From the NCBI GenBank assembly GCA_945868195.1, contig CAMBLP010000048.1, positions 1 to 13,613 of the forward strand: a stretch of DNA of 13,613 nucleotides. Direction: 5' to 3'. Positions 7,266 through 13,613 of the stretch are shown one piece after another. A program made the translations under genes and the position numbers. This DNA comes from Bordetella parapertussis. Lineage in GTDB: Bacteria; Pseudomonadota; Gammaproteobacteria; Burkholderiales; Burkholderiaceae_B. The notes below the pieces were generated by a model that had not been told where the DNA came from, made no database searches, and saw only the letters and a list, made by a program, of their open reading frames with translations. Position 1 is the first letter of the stretch. Every line of letters starts with the position of its first letter.

Positions 7266-8468
7266 TCACTTTCGAACAAGATGGACCCAGCCATCGTCAA
7301 TCCAGTCTGCCAGCGCGTCGAGCGCCGCCTGTGAAAGGCGCTTGGCAGAGGGGTCGGTGCCCGCCAGTTCACGCTCATCCGCGAGTCGTTTAAGGCCTGT
7401 TTCGGCTTTGACGGAGGCAGGCTCGCCATTGATAAAAAGCTGCTGGTCACGGTAGAGCATACGGGTACGTCGATCGAGCACCCAGTGTGTGTAGGCGGAT
7501 GCCTGAGCGGGCGTCTCTTGGCCCTCATTCATTTGTAACGCGAGCGGGCTGTCAAAGACGGCAGCCTGATTGGGCTCGGTCAGCCAGCAACCGAGAAACC
7601 GAGTGGCCAGAGCTTGATCAAAGCGAATTTTACTGGCGGCAGCGATCGCGGCCTCGGTCAGCCGGTCAGGGAGCTCGGCGGGATGCGCCACAGCGGGCTG
7701 AGCGGGGTCGCGGTAAAACTTATCGAGCGCGGGGCCAGGCAGGGGAGGTTCGCCGTAAGGGCCGCTTGCGACACCTGCACGTGACAAGATCTGATCGGCT
7801 GCGGCTTCTAGCATGCCGCGGGCGAGCGCCGCCTCATCGGGCGCGCGAAAGCCAATGGAAATCGTCACGCAATCATCAAGCGCGACACCATCGTGTGCCG
7901 CTTGTGGAGGCAGGTACAACATGTCGCCTGGCTCCAGCACAAACTCATGCTCCGGCTCAAAGTTTTGCAAAATCTTGAGTGGTAAACCTGGCAGCAAGGA
8001 CAAGTCTTTTTGTTGACCAAATTTCCAGTGACGACGGCCTTCAGCTTGCAAAAGAAACACGTCATAGCTGTCGTAATGTGGGCCTACACCACCGCCTATC
8101 GTGGCCATGCTGATCATCAGATCATCGAGTCGCGCGTCCGGCACAAAGCGAAACTGATTCATCAGCGCACAGGCTGCATCATCATGGATGTCAACACTCT
8201 GCACCAAGAGTGTCCAGTGTGTTTCCGACATTTTTGGCAGACGGCTAAAGGGGCCAACCTCCATGTTCCACTCGTCTTTGTCACGCCAGATGAGTTTGGA
8301 CTCGACCTCGTCACGCTTACTCATTTTTTTGAGCGTGGTCATCGAAACAGGGGTTTTAAAGTTTTTGAAAGCCTGACGCACGAGCAGAGGCTTACGCTGC
8401 CAGTAGGTCTTCATGAATTGTGAAGGGGTGAGTCCGCCCAGCAGGGCGAGAGGTTGATCTGTATGCAT
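7266..8468 (-). CDS. roxA: JmjC/cupin 2-oxoglutarate-Fe(II) oxygenase, RoxA/YcfD type (probable ribosomal protein L16 arginine hydroxylase)
   Basis: The 400-residue product is close to E. coli YcfD/RoxA (373 residues), which hydroxylates an arginine of ribosomal protein L16. The iron-binding facial triad is present: H131-x-D133 in GGVGPHYDSYDVF, and the distal H192 in YLPPQAAHDG. The GRRHWKFG segment after the first two ligands also matches YcfD. The region after about residue 210 should hold the dimerisation and winged-helix parts of the ROX architecture. The start at 8468 leaves the typical LGGLTPSQFMKTYWQRKPLLVRQAF beginning. The gene begins 8 bases after the mutS stop, with a TTAGG motif overlapping that stop as a possible ribosome binding site, so it is probably co-transcribed with mutS. 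Family assignment is secure; the L16 substrate is inferred. Confidence 0.88.
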   Translation of the reverse strand: MHTDQPLALLGGLTPSQFMKTYWQRKPLLVRQAFKNFKTPVSMTTLKKMSKRDEVESKLIWRDKDEWNMEVGPFSRLPKMSETHWTLLVQSVDIHDDAACALMNQFRFVPDARLDDLMISMATIGGGVGPHYDSYDVFLLQAEGRRHWKFGQQKDLSLLPGLPLKILQNFEPEHEFVLEPGDMLYLPPQAAHDGVALDDCVTISIGFRAPDEAALARGMLEAAADQILSRAGVASGPYGEPPLPGPALDKFYRDPAQPAVAHPAELPDRLTEAAIAAASKIRFDQALATRFLGCWLTEPNQAAVFDSPLALQMNEGQETPAQASAYTHWVLDRRTRMLYRDQQLFINGEPASVKAETGLKRLADERELAGTDPSAKRLSQAALDALADWIDDGWVHLVRK

Positions 8469-8476
8469 AAAAAGAC

Positions 8477-11173
8477 CTAAGGCAATAAATTTTTGAGTCG
8501 ATACAGTGCATCCAATGCTTCACGCGGACTCAGCGTATCGGGGTCGAGTTCATTGATGGCTTGCTGGAGCGCGGCCTGGGCATCCGCGAGTTCTGTGGCG
8601 ATTTGCGTCATGGTTTCAGCGGCGACGACCTCTCCAAACAAACCGAGTTGAGGGGTGGGAGCACCTTGGGACTCGAGTCGCTCCAACTCGCGTGTCGCGT
8701 GACGGATCACGGCTGCGGGCACACCGGCCCGTTGTGCGACCTGTATACCGTAACTACGACTGGCGGGGCCGTCTTTCACTTCATGTAAAAACACGATACC
8801 CGAAGGAGACTCGGCTGCAGCCAGGTGCACATTGGCTGTGTGGGGTTGTTCATTGGGCATGCGGGTGATTTCAAAATAGTGTGTCGCAAACAGCGTCAGG
8901 GCACGATTGTGCGTGACCAAGCGCTGAGCGATAGACCATGCAAGCGCCAAACCGTCATAGGTCGAGGTGCCACGACCGATTTCGTCCATCAATACCAAAC
9001 TATTCGCCGAGCTTGAAGCCAAGATCGCGGCTGCCTCGGTCATTTCCATCATAAAGGTCGAGCGTCCACCCGCGAGATCATCGGCGGCGCCAATGCGCGT
9101 AAAAATACGATCCAGTGGACCGATGGCGGCTGCACGTGCCGGCACAAAGCTACCGATTCGAGCGAGCAGGGCAATCAAGGCAACTTGACGCATGTAGGTA
9201 GATTTACCGCCCATGTTGGGACCCGTGATCACAAGCAAGGTGCGGTGTGGATTGAGGCTGCAACTATTGGGCGTAAAGCGTTCGATCGAGCGCTCTACGA
9301 CAGGGTGGCGACCCGCCGTGATTTCGATCGCGGTGTGCTCGAGCAAGCTTGGGGCGACCCAGTCGTGATGCTGTGCGTGATGCGCGAGCGCGACCAGTAC
9401 GTCGAGTTCCGCGCAGACACCTGCACAGAGGGACAAGGCTTGGGCCATCGGCATGAGCTCTTGCAACACTTGTTCGTAAAGCCATTTTTCCCGAGCCAGT
9501 GAGCGGTCTTGAGCGGAGAGGACTTTATCCTCCCAAGATTTCAACTCGGGTGTGATGTAGCGCTCGGCATTTTTGAGCGTCTGGCGACGGCGATAATCCT
9601 CGGGTACTTTCTCGGACTGTGCGCGACTGACCTCGATAAAAAAGCCATGTACGCGATTGAACTCGACACGTAGCGTGGAGATCCCTGTGCGGGCGCGCTC
9701 ACGTGCTTCAAGCTCCAATAAGTAAGTGCCGTTATCGGTAGAAATCCCCCGTAGCTCGTCGAGCTCGGCATCATAGCCGTTCGCAATCACACCACCATCG
9801 CGGACTTGCACGGCTGGTTCGCTATCGATCGCTGCACTCAGCAAGCGCTCCATGCCTGGGGGAGGTAACAAGTGATGTGCGATTTCTTGAAGGCGTACGG
9901 CATTCGCTGCGTCACCGGACTGTGCGGAGGCAATGAGAATTTGTAACTGAGGTAAGGCGCTCAAAGCATCGCGCAAGCTCGCCAGTTCTCGAGGCCTGAC
10001 TGAAAGGAGAGCAATGCGTGTGGCAATCCGTTCAAGATCGGGCAGTGCGTTGAGCGCTGCACGCAGGGACTCCAAAACAGAGGTTGCATGCAGCAACGCA
10101 GTGCTCGCGTCGTTTGCTTGCATGAGTGCGGCGATCGCTTGTTGGCGTGCGAAGACAGGCGCATTGTCGCGTAAGGGATGATGGAGCCAACGCCTCAACA
10201 AACGCGCACCCATCGGTGTACGACAACTATCTAAAATTGAAAAGAGGGTCGGCGCTTCCTCGCCAGACAGTGTGCGAGTCAGTTCGAGATTGCGGCGCGT
10301 AGCCGGATCCATCAATACATATTGGCTGGCACGATCCGCGCTGAGACTTTGAATATGTGCAAGCCCTTGGGCTTGTGTGCGACCCGCATAACGGAGCAAA
10401 GCACCCGCTGCGCAAATGGCAGTCGGGAGATCGTCTACATCAAAGCCAGAGAGTGATTGTGTCTTGAAATGCGCGAGGAGTTGAGCTTGGGCTTGCTCGG
10501 CCTCGAAGTGCCAGGGGGGGACGCGGGTAGTGGCACAGTTTAGGCTGACATCGAGTTCGACATCATCGGCATAAATGAGCTCAGCCGGCTCGATACGATG
10601 AAGCTCCGAGTCCAGCGCCTCGGGTGCGCACTCTGTGAGTTTGAATTCACCGCTAGCCAGGTTGAGCCAGGCTAACCCAGCGCGGGGTGTTTTACCTTTG
10701 CGAGAGACAAAGATCGCCGCGACAGAGCGGTCTGATTTGGCGGGCAAGAGCGCTTCGTCGGTGAGCGTGCCAGGCGTCACGATACGGACAATCTTTCGGT
10801 CAACCGGGCCCTTGCTGGTGGCGGGGTCACCGATTTGTTCGCAGATCGCGACCGAGACACCTGCGGCCACGAGCTTGGCCAGATATTGTTCGGCAGCGTG
10901 ATAGGGTACGCCCGCCATCGGGATTGGCGCACCGTTGGAGGTGCCGCGACGCGTGAGCGTCAGATTGAGCAGACGCGCGCCGCGCTCGGCATCCTCGTAA
11001 AACATCTCATAAAAATCCCCCATGCGGTAGAGCAGCAACAAGGGGCCGGCCTCCGCCTTGAGCCGCAGGTATTGCTGCATCATGGGGGTGTGTGGCTCAC
11101 TGCTAGCGGGCGTCAGGGCTTTGTCTTGCATAGGGTATTTTAAGGATTGGTGCAGCGCATCTAGCGAAGCCAT
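8477..11173 (-). CDS. mutS: DNA mismatch repair protein MutS
   Basis: MutS recognises base mismatches and small loops and starts methyl-independent or strand-directed repair with MutL. In the 898-residue product, the [12 protein letters not shown] block is followed by the mismatch-reading F54-Y-E56 in RMGDFYEMF. Later come the Walker [10 protein letters not shown] (651-659), Walker B LVLMDE (726-731) with [11 protein letters not shown], and FATHYFE. Near the C-terminus QLGLF (842-846) fits the beta-clamp binding consensus, and the tail after it can form the tetramerising helices. Two starts are plausible: ATG at 11173, used here, and ATG at 11131, which gives 884 residues. Neither has a clear Shine-Dalgarno sequence, and conserved sequence begins after both. 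It is divergent from pcaI and precedes roxA. Confidence 0.97.
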   Translation of the reverse strand: MASLDALHQSLKYPMQDKALTPASSEPHTPMMQQYLRLKAEAGPLLLLYRMGDFYEMFYEDAERGARLLNLTLTRRGTSNGAPIPMAGVPYHAAEQYLAKLVAAGVSVAICEQIGDPATSKGPVDRKIVRIVTPGTLTDEALLPAKSDRSVAAIFVSRKGKTPRAGLAWLNLASGEFKLTECAPEALDSELHRIEPAELIYADDVELDVSLNCATTRVPPWHFEAEQAQAQLLAHFKTQSLSGFDVDDLPTAICAAGALLRYAGRTQAQGLAHIQSLSADRASQYVLMDPATRRNLELTRTLSGEEAPTLFSILDSCRTPMGARLLRRWLHHPLRDNAPVFARQQAIAALMQANDASTALLHATSVLESLRAALNALPDLERIATRIALLSVRPRELASLRDALSALPQLQILIASAQSGDAANAVRLQEIAHHLLPPPGMERLLSAAIDSEPAVQVRDGGVIANGYDAELDELRGISTDNGTYLLELEARERARTGISTLRVEFNRVHGFFIEVSRAQSEKVPEDYRRRQTLKNAERYITPELKSWEDKVLSAQDRSLAREKWLYEQVLQELMPMAQALSLCAGVCAELDVLVALAHHAQHHDWVAPSLLEHTAIEITAGRHPVVERSIERFTPNSCSLNPHRTLLVITGPNMGGKSTYMRQVALIALLARIGSFVPARAAAIGPLDRIFTRIGAADDLAGGRSTFMMEMTEAAAILASSSANSLVLMDEIGRGTSTYDGLALAWSIAQRLVTHNRALTLFATHYFEITRMPNEQPHTANVHLAAAESPSGIVFLHEVKDGPASRSYGIQVAQRAGVPAAVIRHATRELERLESQGAPTPQLGLFGEVVAAETMTQIATELADAQAALQQAINELDPDTLSPREALDALYRLKNLLP

Positions 11174-11249
11174 TAGTGTAAGCCACGGGGATGACAGACT
11201 TCTCTATAATCGATTAAATAAAAATACGAATCGTGACAAGGTAAAAAAT
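11174..11249. promoter_or_regulatory. divergent promoter region between mutS and pcaI
   Basis: This AT-rich 76-base gap separates two divergent genes. On the plus strand a perfect -10 hexamer TATAAT (11205-11210) would place the start near 11217, giving a leader of about 33 bases for pcaI, but there is no recognisable -35 at the right distance; this fits an activator-dependent promoter. A 10-base palindrome TAATCGATTA (11207-11216) overlaps it. On the minus strand TTGTCA (11239-11234) and TTTAAT (11218-11213) could serve mutS, although the 15-base spacer is short. Element assignments are tentative. Confidence 0.4.
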
Positions 11250-11939
11250 ATGATCTCTAAAATCGTGCCTGATTTGCAGGCAGCCATGGCAGGCATTCAG
11301 GACGGATCGACCGTGCTGATTGGTGGCTTTGGCGGTGCAGGGCAACCCCATGAGCTGATTGACGGTTTAATCGAGCAGGGTGCGCGTGAGCTGACGATTG
11401 TCTGCAACAACGCGGGTTCGGGCGATACAGGGATTGCAGCGTTGTTGGCCTCAGGGCAAGTGCGTAAGATCATTTGTTCGTTCCCCCGTCAGTCAGATTC
11501 TCACGTTTTTGATGGGCTTTATCGTGCTGGCAAACTCGAGTTGGAGCTCGTGCCCCAAGGCACGCTCGCCGAGCGCATTCGTGCCGGCGGAGCAGGAATT
11601 GGTGGGTTTTTTACGCGTACCGCAGTCGGTACGCCGCTTGCCGAGGGCAAAGAGGTCCGCACCATCGATGGTCAAGACTACATTTTAGAGGGCCCTATCA
11701 AGGCTGATGTTGCCGTGATCCGCGCGCATCGCGCCGACCGCTGGGGCAATCTTGTGTATCGCAAAACGGCACGTAATTTTTGTCCTGTCATGGCCACGGC
11801 TGCCAAGCTCACCATCGCGCAAGTCAATGAAATTGTCGAACTCGGCGAGCTTGATCCTGAGGCGATCGTCACGCCCGGTGTCTACGTCAAGCGTGTTGTG
11901 TGCATTCCAGCCAAAGCAGTCAAAGCAGTCAAAGGTTAA
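11250..11939 (+). CDS. pcaI: 3-oxoadipate CoA-transferase subunit A (PcaI/CatI type)
   Basis: This subunit and PcaJ transfer CoA from succinyl-CoA to 3-oxoadipate in the beta-ketoadipate route of aromatic degradation. The 229-residue product has the family I CoA-transferase glycine motif GGFGGAGQPHEL, then NNAGSGDTGIAALL, SFPRQSDSHVFDGLYRAGKLELELVPQG, and RWGNLVYRKTARNF. The SFPRQSDS-VF-LYRAGK segment matches PcaI/CatI better than the succinyl-CoA:acetoacetate (ScoA) group, but side activity on acetoacetate cannot be excluded. The ATG at 11250 is chosen because AAGG (11239-11242) lies before it and it restores the family N-terminus; the open frame upstream runs into mutS antisense. The gene ends with a near-perfect 9-base repeat and is followed 3 bases later by pcaJ. 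Confidence 0.88.
   Translation: MISKIVPDLQAAMAGIQDGSTVLIGGFGGAGQPHELIDGLIEQGARELTIVCNNAGSGDTGIAALLASGQVRKIICSFPRQSDSHVFDGLYRAGKLELELVPQGTLAERIRAGGAGIGGFFTRTAVGTPLAEGKEVRTIDGQDYILEGPIKADVAVIRAHRADRWGNLVYRKTARNFCPVMATAAKLTIAQVNEIVELGELDPEAIVTPGVYVKRVVCIPAKAVKAVKG
11912..11929 (+). repeat. 9-base tandem repeat at the 3' end of pcaI
   Basis: CAAAGCAGT occurs twice in a row, with a third partial copy (CAAAGG) immediately after. It encodes the C-terminal AKAVKAVKG of PcaI, and the last partial copy contributes AAAGG just upstream of the pcaJ start. It is probably a slippage product with no essential coding role. Confidence 0.6.
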
Positions 11940-11942
11940 ACC

Positions 11943-12581
11943 ATGAAACGTATCTCTAGAGATGAGATCGCCGCCCGCGTGGCGCGCGATATTCCAGAAG
12001 GCGCAATCGTCAACCTCGGTATCGGTTTGCCGACCAAGGTCGCCAATTATTTGCCCAAAGACAAAGACATTTTTCTGCAAAGCGAAAACGGTGTGTTGGG
12101 CATGGGGCCTGCACCCGCACCCGGTGAGGAAGACTGGGATTTGATTAATGCGGGTAAGCAGCCTGTGACCTTGTTGCCCGGTGGTAGCTATTTCCATCAT
12201 GCCGATTCGTTTGCCATGATGCGCGGCGGCCACCTCGATATTTGTGTACTCGGTGCATTTCAAGTCGCGGTCAATGGCGACCTCGCCAATTGGTCCACCG
12301 GCGAGCCCGATGCGATTCCCGCAGTCGGCGGGGCAATGGATCTAGCTGCTGGTGCAAAAGACGTATTTGTCATGATGGAGCTGCTCACCAAGGAAGGTCA
12401 GAGCAAGCTCGTCAAGCGATGTACGTATCCACTGACGGGTCTTGCTTGTGTCTCTCGCATCTACACAGATATCGCGGTCTTTCAGATCGAGCCAGGCGGG
12501 GTGGTACGCGTGGTGGACGACGTGTCTGGAGCAGGCGAACAAGAGTTGTGCCGTCTCACTGGACTTGATCTGGTTTTCTAG
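11943..12581 (+). CDS. pcaJ: 3-oxoadipate CoA-transferase subunit B (PcaJ/CatJ type)
   Basis: This subunit carries the catalytic glutamate of the heteromeric CoA-transferase, which forms a glutamyl-CoA intermediate. The 212-residue product has VNLGIGLPTKVANYL followed by the catalytic SENG motif (E48) in FLQSENGVLGMGP. GEEDWDLINAGKQPVTLLPGG, FFHHADSF-like YFHHADSFAMMRGGH and TYPLTGLACVSRIYTD are all characteristic of PcaJ/CatJ. The ATG at 11943 has AAAGG (11931-11935) at 7-base spacing and lies 3 bases after the pcaI stop, so the pair is surely one operon. No thiolase (pcaF) or other beta-ketoadipate gene follows here; the next gene is trmJ on the other strand. Confidence 0.9.
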   Translation: MKRISRDEIAARVARDIPEGAIVNLGIGLPTKVANYLPKDKDIFLQSENGVLGMGPAPAPGEEDWDLINAGKQPVTLLPGGSYFHHADSFAMMRGGHLDICVLGAFQVAVNGDLANWSTGEPDAIPAVGGAMDLAAGAKDVFVMMELLTKEGQSKLVKRCTYPLTGLACVSRIYTDIAVFQIEPGGVVRVVDDVSGAGEQELCRLTGLDLVF

Positions 12582-12666
12582 GCTTTGTGCGGATTGGTTC
12601 GCCAATCTAACTGCTTACTCATCGACGAGTTTAGTGAGTAGGGTCTCGCTCCAAAATGCAGGCTAT

Positions 12667-12684
12667 GTCTTCGCGAAGATTTTT
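12667..12684 (+). terminator. possible weak terminator after pcaJ
   Basis: TCTTCGCGAAGA (12668-12679) is a perfect 12-base palindrome followed by five T (12680-12684). It could fold into a short stem with a CGCG loop and end the pcaIJ transcript. The stem is only 4-5 bp, so this is weak. The remaining 156-base gap (12582-12737) also holds GATTGG-TTCG-CCAATC (12592-12607) without a U-tract. No gene was seen in the gap. Confidence 0.3.
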
Positions 12685-12737
12685 AAACATACCTTTGATG
12701 CTACCGCAGACGAGAATATCACCTGACAGTAAACAGC

Positions 12738-13562
12738 TTATGAAGATGGTTTGTTCATACGGGCCGTCGTAATCATGGCGGTACAGACGCCGCGCATCAT
12801 GTCAACTTCGTCTTTGCTCAAATCCGTTCGATTGAGCAAGTGACGCATGCGGGGCATCAGTTTTTTGGGATGTTCGGGATCCAAAAAGCGTACGGCCTCG
12901 AGCGCCTCTTGCCAATGCGTGAGCAAGGCCTGGACCGCCTCGCCGCTGGCAGGCTGGCTGCCAGGGTGCTTGGCGGGTGGCTTGGGCTGAAGAAGCGAAA
13001 CAGGAGACGCGCTGGTCTCTGACGCAGAGCTGTCCTGCGCGTAGTCGCCTTGCAGCAGTGCGTAGCGCAATTCCCAGGCGCCAAGTTGCATGGCTTGGGA
13101 CACATTGAGTGAGCTATAGGCGGGATTGGCAGGGATGTGGCAGACACGATGACAGAGCGCGATATGCTCGTTGGTCAGTCCGGAGCGTTCTGTACCCACC
13201 ACGAGGGCCACACAGCCCTCAGGATGCTCGCGCAGGTGCCTTTGGGCTAAGTGCGCAGCCTCGCGGATGTCGCAGACGGGTGGGCCAAGCTCGCGTTCCC
13301 GAGCTGTCAAGGCAAAAGCGAGCGTAACCGGTGCCAAGGCATCTTTAAGGCTGTTAAAGGTTTTTGCTCCCGCCAGCACATCGCCCGCACCACTGGCCAA
13401 AGCAATCGCTTCGGGCTGAGTGTTGATTTCAGGGGTTTTCGGAGCAACGAGCACCAGGTTTTCGAACCCCATCGTTTTGATCGCACGCGAGGCCGAACCG
13501 ACGTTTCCGGGGTGGCTTGGCTCGGTCATAATGAAGCGAACACGGGAAAAATCGGAAGTCAT
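12738..13562 (-). CDS. trmJ: tRNA (cytidine/uridine-2'-O-)-methyltransferase TrmJ (SpoU/SPOUT family)
   Basis: TrmJ 2'-O-methylates position 32 of several tRNAs using S-adenosylmethionine; it acts as a dimer in the cytosol. The 274-residue product shows the three SpoU motifs of the trefoil-knot fold: PSHPGNVGSASRAIKTMG (residues 15-32, N20 and R26), VVGTERSGLTNEH (about 121-133), and IPANPAYSSLNVSQAMQL (about 143-160, N153). A linker rich in Ser, Ala and Pro (about 174-207) is followed by a C-terminal helical part with FLDPEHPKKLMPRMRHLLNR, typical of TrmJ rather than TrmH or RlmB. E. coli TrmJ has 246 residues, so the linker is somewhat longer here. The start at 13562 gives the expected short N-terminus. 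The gene is divergent from the probable suhB, with 37 bases between the starts. Confidence 0.92.
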   Translation of the reverse strand: MTSDFSRVRFIMTEPSHPGNVGSASRAIKTMGFENLVLVAPKTPEINTQPEAIALASGAGDVLAGAKTFNSLKDALAPVTLAFALTARERELGPPVCDIREAAHLAQRHLREHPEGCVALVVGTERSGLTNEHIALCHRVCHIPANPAYSSLNVSQAMQLGAWELRYALLQGDYAQDSSASETSASPVSLLQPKPPAKHPGSQPASGEAVQALLTHWQEALEAVRFLDPEHPKKLMPRMRHLLNRTDLSKDEVDMMRGVCTAMITTARMNKPSS

Positions 13563-13599
13563 TTAAAATTCTGCTTTGCTTAATAGAAAAACTACGCTC

Positions 13600-13613
13600 A
13601 TGCACCCGATGCT
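13600..13613 (+). CDS. suhB: probable start of suhB (inositol monophosphatase family), cut by the window end
   Basis: Only 14 bases are visible, encoding MHPM and the start of a Leu codon. Betaproteobacterial SuhB proteins begin MHPML, and suhB divergent from trmJ is a common arrangement in that group, so this is a reasonable guess from very little sequence. The preceding 37 bases are AT-rich enough to hold promoters for both genes, but no clear hexamers were identified and no strong Shine-Dalgarno sequence precedes the ATG. Confidence 0.55.

Noticed and set aside
8010..8423. 137-codon open frame on the plus strand inside roxA
   Set aside because: It is antisense to roxA, whose iron-binding triad is intact, and shows no independent support.
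12442..12726. 94-codon open frame extending from pcaJ into the pcaJ-trmJ gap
   Set aside because: Most of it overlaps pcaJ in another frame; the part in the gap has no start signal of its own and no recognisable protein character.
1..13613. Mobile elements, CRISPR arrays, tRNA or rRNA genes, defence or toxin-antitoxin modules
   Set aside because: None was seen by reading both strands; every region above about 160 bases is accounted for by recognised genes.

Overview
The window reads as ordinary chromosomal DNA from a Gram-negative betaproteobacterium, most likely order Burkholderiales. The evidence is the dapA-bamC pair, an outer-membrane lipoprotein of the BamC family, MutS/RoxA/TrmJ proteins of proteobacterial type, and the typical betaproteobacterial arrangement of trmJ divergent from a gene starting MHPML (the SuhB N-terminus). 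GC content looks moderate and fairly even. No transposase, integrase, phage gene, CRISPR array, rRNA or tRNA was seen.

Layout. (1) 1-1959, plus strand: the 3' part of dapA (lysine/diaminopimelate synthesis) and bamC (outer-membrane protein assembly), 1 base apart. Two hairpins in tandem follow. (2) 2101-7251, plus strand: a complete urease operon ureD-A-B-C-E-F-G. It encodes the three structural subunits (A, B, C) and all four nickel-insertion accessory proteins (D, E, F, G), tightly packed and with overlapping genes. All nickel ligands and catalytic residues of UreC are present. (3) 7266-11173, minus strand: mutS (mismatch repair) followed by roxA (a JmjC/cupin 2-oxoglutarate oxygenase of the ribosomal protein hydroxylase type), 8 bases apart and convergent with ureG. 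(4) 11250-12581, plus strand: pcaI-pcaJ, the two subunits of a 3-oxoadipate/3-oxoacid CoA-transferase, divergent from mutS. (5) 12738-13562, minus strand: trmJ, a SPOUT tRNA 2'-O-methyltransferase. The first 14 bases of a probable suhB follow on the plus strand at the very end.

The most informative non-coding signal is upstream of ureD. A sigma-54 type -24/-12 element (GG at 2074-2075, GC at 2086-2087, correct spacing) lies just before the ureD start. About 120 bases further upstream is a perfect GCACC-N5-GGTGC inverted repeat, which is the core NtrC box. Together they suggest that the urease operon is switched on by nitrogen limitation through NtrC and RpoN. The putative NtrC box also looks like the stem of the first bamC terminator hairpin, and the predicted transcript would start only about 2 bases before the ureD ATG.

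I found no convincing undescribed multi-gene system. The coding content is recognisable housekeeping and catabolic genes, and the points of interest are regulatory and organisational.
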